A DNA stretch of 8,776 bases from Actinomycetota bacterium (lineage in GTDB: Bacteria; Actinomycetota; Acidimicrobiia; Acidimicrobiales; Iamiaceae). Under the pieces are notes generated by a model, which saw nothing but the letters and a program-made list of their open reading frames with translations, searched no databases and had not been told where the DNA came from. The stretch is from contig JADGOP010000075.1 of assembly GCA_017882935.1 (NCBI GenBank), positions 1-8,776 of the forward strand. Reading direction: 5' to 3'. Both the position numbers and the translations under genes were made by a program. Shown in pieces: positions 6,506-8,776 of the stretch. How positions within the stretch are numbered: the first letter of the stretch is position 1; each line of letters starts with the position of its first letter.

Positions 6506-6915
6506 CGGGCACCCTCTCGTGGGGTCAGGCCGGGACCGGTGGCGGCGATGCGCAGGAAGGCGGCGCGCACGGTGCCGAGGACGTCGTCGAGCGCCGCGCC
6601 CGAGGCGTGGGCCTCGCGGGCGAACGACTCGGCCGCGCTGCGGAGCTCGACCTCCGCGGGGGCGTGGGTCGGTTGCGCCCGGTGCAGCACGACGGTGCCG
6701 TGGCGCCCGCGGGACTCGATGAGGCCCTCGGCCTCGAGCTCGCGGTAGGCCCGCTGGACGGTGTTCGTGGCCAGGCCGAGGTCGCCCGCCAGCTGGCGGA
6801 TCGGCGGGAGGCGGTCGCCGGCGGCGAGGACCCCACCCTCGACGAGCGCGTGCAGCTGCTCGCGGATCTGCTCGTAGGGCGGCACGGCCGACGAGGCGTC
6901 GACGTGCAGGATCAT
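6502..6915 (-). CDS. GntR-family transcriptional regulator, YtrA subfamily
   Basis: The 137-residue protein has a GntR winged helix-turn-helix at about residues 8-76: PPYEQI (12-17), GDRLPPIRQLAGDLG (33-47, recognition region) and NTVQRAYRELEAEGLIESR (51-69, wing region). Only about 60 residues follow, predicted as short helices, with no room for a FadR, UTRA or aminotransferase effector domain. This short architecture is that of the YtrA subfamily, whose members usually repress their own operon with adjacent transporter or membrane genes. The start at 6915 has only a weak GGCGGG upstream. It is the first gene of a three-gene coupled operon, and an elaborate palindromic operator lies 39-72 bases upstream, so autoregulation is likely. 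The ligand or signal is unknown. Confidence 0.92.
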   Translation of the reverse strand: MILHVDASSAVPPYEQIREQLHALVEGGVLAAGDRLPPIRQLAGDLGLATNTVQRAYRELEAEGLIESRGRHGTVVLHRAQPTHAPAEVELRSAAESFAREAHASGAALDDVLGTVRAAFLRIAATGPGLTPREGAR

Positions 6916-6953
6916 CGCCCGCCCGCCTGCGTGGTGCGCCCCGCCGTCCCGAT

Positions 6954-6987
6954 CATTGTCTCAATGACATCACACATTGAGACAATG
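6954..6987. promoter_or_regulatory. Double-dyad GntR operator
   Basis: CATTGTCTCAATG (6954-6966) and CATTGAGACAATG (6975-6987) are perfect inverted copies of one another, separated by 8 bases. Each copy is itself a dyad (CATTG, 3 bases, CAATG), giving four half-sites. The centres of the two dyads (6960 and 6981) are 21 bp apart, two helical turns. The site is AT-rich against its surroundings and sits directly upstream of the GntR gene, so binding by that protein is the obvious inference. Confidence 0.75.
6955..6984 (-). promoter_or_regulatory. Candidate promoter inside the GntR operator
   Basis: On the minus strand TTGTCT (6984-6979) and GACAAT (6960-6955) could act as -35 and -10 with an 18-bp spacer, giving a start near 6948. 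A perfect -35 TTGACA also exists at 6991-6986, but its -10 position holds GTCATT, a poor match. In either case the promoter would be covered by a repressor on the palindrome. Confidence 0.35.
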
Positions 6988-7013
6988 TCAACCCCCTTCC
7001 GCCCGCGGCCCGC

Positions 7014-7064
7014 CGTTCTGCGTGCGAAAACCGTCGCTGGGCGACGCTATTCGCACGCAGAACG
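7014..7064. terminator. Perfect nested hairpin downstream of serA, probable terminator
   Basis: CGTTCTGCGTGCGAA (7014-7028) and TTCGCACGCAGAACG (7050-7064) form a perfect 15-bp stem. CGTCGC (7032-7037) and GCGACG (7041-7046) form a second perfect stem inside it. It lies 25 bases after the serA stop in the direction of serA transcription. The only T-run on that strand (four Ts) is inside the structure, so it is not a textbook intrinsic terminator. Confidence 0.6.
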
Positions 7065-7071
7065 CGGAGAG

Positions 7072-7100
7072 GGGGTCAGTCGCGGGGGGTCAGTCGCGGG
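7072..7100. repeat. 14-bp tandem duplication over the serA stop codon
   Basis: GGGGTCAGTCGCGGG occurs at 7072-7086 and again at 7086-7100, a period of 14 bp. The right copy contains the last serA codons and its stop. The left copy repeats them downstream, out of frame. Confidence 0.7.
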
Positions 7101-8658
7101 CGAGGACGTTCACCGACGTGACGCCATCGGCGGCGCGCAGCGACGCCGCGACCTCTTCCGACACCGTCTCGCTGGTGGAGACCACCATGAGCGCCGAGGC
7201 GCCCTCGTCGGAGCGACCCACCGCCATGTCGGCGATGTTCACGCCCGCCTCCCCCAGCAGGGTGCCGACGCGGCCGATCACGCCCGGGCGGTCGTCGTTG
7301 CGGACCACGAGCATGTTGCGCGCCGGCGGGACGTCGATGGAGTGGTCGTCGACGAGGACCAGGCGGGGGTCGCCCTTGAGGCCGCTCAAGGTGCCGGCGA
7401 GCGAGTGGCCGCCGCCGCGCAGCGAGATGAGGTTGACGTAGTCGCGGGCGGTGGAGGTGCTGGTGTCGCGCACCTCGATGCCCCGGTCGGCGGCGAGCTG
7501 CGGCGCGTTGACGTAGGACACCGGCTCGTCGGAGGTGGCGCCGAACACGCCCTTGAGCACCGACAGCGTGAGGATGCGGGTGTCGTAGTCGGCGAGCTGG
7601 CCCTGGTACTCGATCTCGAGGGTGTCGGGTGAGCCGCCCGAGAGCGAGGCGAAGAGGCCGCCGAGCTTCTCGGCCAGGGGCAGGAACGGGCGCACGGTCT
7701 CGCTCGCCTCGGCGGCGCTCACGTTGACGGCGAAGGGCACGAACTCGCCGGCGAGCGCGAGGAACACCATCTCGGCGATGGTGTCGCCCGCCTTGTCCTG
7801 GGCCTCACGGGTGCTGGCGCCGAGGTGCGGCGCGACCACCACCTGGGGCAGCTCGAACAGCGGCGACTCGGTGGTGGGCTCCTTGGCGAACACGTCGAGG
7901 GCGGCACCGCCGATGTGACCCGACTTGATGGCCTCAGCGAGGTCGTCCTCGACGATGATGCCGCCGCGGGCCACGTTGATGATGCGGATGCCCTTCTTGG
8001 CCTTGGCGAGCCGCTCGGCGTTGATCAGGCCGATGGTCTCGGGCGTCTTGGCCACGTGCAGCGTGACGAAGTCGGCAGTGGCGAGCAGCGTGTCGAGGTC
8101 GACCAGCTCGATGCTGAGCTGCCGCGCCCGGTCCTCGGACACGAAGGGGTCGTAGGCGATGAGCTTCATGCCGAACGCCAGGGCGCGCTGGGCCACGAGC
8201 TTGCCGATGCGGCCCAGGCCGATGATGCCGAGCGTCTTGTCGGCGAGCTCGACGCCCTCCCACTTGGACCGCTCCCACCGACCGGCCACGAGCGCGGCGT
8301 GCGCCTGGGGCACGTTGCGGGCCTGGGCCAGCAGCAGCGCCATGGTCTGCTCGGCCGCCGAGAGGATGTTGGACTGCGGCGCGTTGACGACCATCACGCC
8401 CTGCTTGGTGGCGGCGTCGACGTCGACGTTGTCGAGCCCGATGCCGGCCCGACCCACGACCTGGAGCTCGGTGCCCGCGGCCAGCACCTCGGCGGTGACC
8501 GTGGTGGCGGAGCGGATGATGAGGGCGTGGGCCCCCTTCACCGCGGTGAGCAGGTCGTCGGGGCTGAGACCCAGCTGGAGGTCGACCTCGTGGCCAGCGT
8601 TGCGGAGGCGGTCGAGGCCTCCATCGGCGATCTTTTCGGTGACGAGAACTCGAGCCAT
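7090..8658 (-). CDS. serA: D-3-phosphoglycerate dehydrogenase
   Basis: SerA oxidises 3-phosphoglycerate to 3-phosphohydroxypyruvate with NAD, the first step of serine synthesis, in the cytosol. The 522 residues match the long type I form with an inserted ASB domain (mycobacterial SerA is about 528). The substrate domain begins ARVLVTEKI. The NAD-binding loop is GLGRIG (147-152). Catalytic residues are R231 (NVARGG), E260 and H278 (APHLGAST). The ASB region spans about 320-440, and a C-terminal ACT domain (about 449-520) contains NDDRPGVIGRVGTLL, the usual site of serine feedback inhibition. The ATG at 8658 has GAGG 8 bases upstream. An in-frame ATG 27 bases further up would add nine residues unlike the family. 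No operon partner is seen; the next gene on the right is divergent and the next on the left has its own operator. Confidence 0.97.
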   Translation of the reverse strand: MARVLVTEKIADGGLDRLRNAGHEVDLQLGLSPDDLLTAVKGAHALIIRSATTVTAEVLAAGTELQVVGRAGIGLDNVDVDAATKQGVMVVNAPQSNILSAAEQTMALLLAQARNVPQAHAALVAGRWERSKWEGVELADKTLGIIGLGRIGKLVAQRALAFGMKLIAYDPFVSEDRARQLSIELVDLDTLLATADFVTLHVAKTPETIGLINAERLAKAKKGIRIINVARGGIIVEDDLAEAIKSGHIGGAALDVFAKEPTTESPLFELPQVVVAPHLGASTREAQDKAGDTIAEMVFLALAGEFVPFAVNVSAAEASETVRPFLPLAEKLGGLFASLSGGSPDTLEIEYQGQLADYDTRILTLSVLKGVFGATSDEPVSYVNAPQLAADRGIEVRDTSTSTARDYVNLISLRGGGHSLAGTLSGLKGDPRLVLVDDHSIDVPPARNMLVVRNDDRPGVIGRVGTLLGEAGVNIADMAVGRSDEGASALMVVSTSETVSEEVAASLRAADGVTSVNVLARD

Positions 8659-8704
8659 GCCGTCATCCTCGCGGCCCTGCTCCATCGGCCGCCAACCGGG
8701 GGGC

Positions 8705-8710
8705 TACGGT
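8705..8710 (+). promoter_or_regulatory. Putative -10 element of the gene entering at the right edge
   Basis: TACGGT fits TANNNT and ends 9 bases before the ATG at 8720, so transcription would begin at or within 3 bases of the start codon. There is no Shine-Dalgarno sequence between. The arrangement resembles that at 3897-3909. Confidence 0.35.
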
Positions 8711-8719
8711 GCCCGACCC

Positions 8720-8776
8720 ATGGGGAACAACATCATGAGAAACCGCCTCGGCGCGGCCGCACTGCTCGCCGCGCTC
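8720..8776 (+). CDS. N-terminus of a probable exported protein (partial, runs off the window)
   Basis: Nineteen codons are visible from the ATG at 8720 (MGNNIMRNRLGAAALLAAL), with an in-frame ATG at 8735 as an alternative start. Basic residues followed by an Ala/Leu-rich stretch look like the start of a Sec signal peptide or membrane anchor. It diverges from serA with a 61-base gap that has a -10-like TACGGT and no ribosome site before 8720. The frame is open to the window end. Nothing can be said about the function. Confidence 0.5.
   Translation, partial: MGNNIMRNRLGAAALLAAL

Noticed and set aside
4431..6512. Extension of the NTF2-like protein to 693 residues through the upstream membrane gene
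   Set aside because: The extra N-terminal part is out-of-frame translation of the membrane protein. The GTG at 5357 with a 4-base overlap gives a sensible signal-anchor start.
8659..8685. Nine-residue N-terminal extension of serA
   Set aside because: The extension does not fit the SerA family start. The ATG at 8658 has a spaced GAGG and leads directly into ARVLVTEKI.

Overview
The window is high-GC DNA (long GC-rich codon runs, third positions almost all G or C) from an actinobacterium. Gene content and style suggest the class Acidimicrobiia, though this rests on protein style only: a cytosolic leucine/serine biosynthesis locus, a small actinobacterial C-terminal module of the CPxxYPIKG...YHxPG...CY type, and two putative leaderless starts. 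No mobile element, tRNA, rRNA or CRISPR is visible.

Layout. Positions 1-1321 (+) hold the C-terminal half of leuC followed by complete leuD, the two subunits of isopropylmalate isomerase. A nested hairpin at about 1330-1392 separates leuD from a convergent pair on the minus strand: leuA (2058-3599), whose stop codon overlaps the ATG of a class I SAM-dependent methyltransferase (1399-2061). Upstream of leuA, 3600-3850 is a structured regulatory leader. It holds a 12-residue leader peptide ending in Ile-Leu-Leu-Leu-Thr, then three successive hairpins, the middle one resembling an intrinsic terminator. This looks like ribosome-mediated leucine attenuation of leuA and, through it, of the coupled methyltransferase.

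Positions 3909-4349 (+) encode a small membrane-anchored protein, probably from a leaderless transcript. A second hairpin (4351-4404) lies between it and the end of a three-gene minus-strand operon (6915 to 4431): a short YtrA-type GntR repressor, a nine-helix membrane protein of unknown function, and a single-pass exported protein with a probable NTF2-like C-terminal domain. The genes overlap by 4 bases at each junction. In front of the operon sits a striking operator made of four CATTG half-sites arranged as two dyads 21 bp apart. This regulator/membrane/exported-protein cassette is the least explained part of the window and the best candidate for an undescribed system.

Positions 7090-8658 (-) encode serA, full-length phosphoglycerate dehydrogenase with an ACT domain. 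A third nested hairpin (7014-7064) follows it, and its last codons and stop lie in a 14-bp tandem duplication. At the right edge the start of a divergent gene with an apparent signal peptide (8720 onward) runs off the window.
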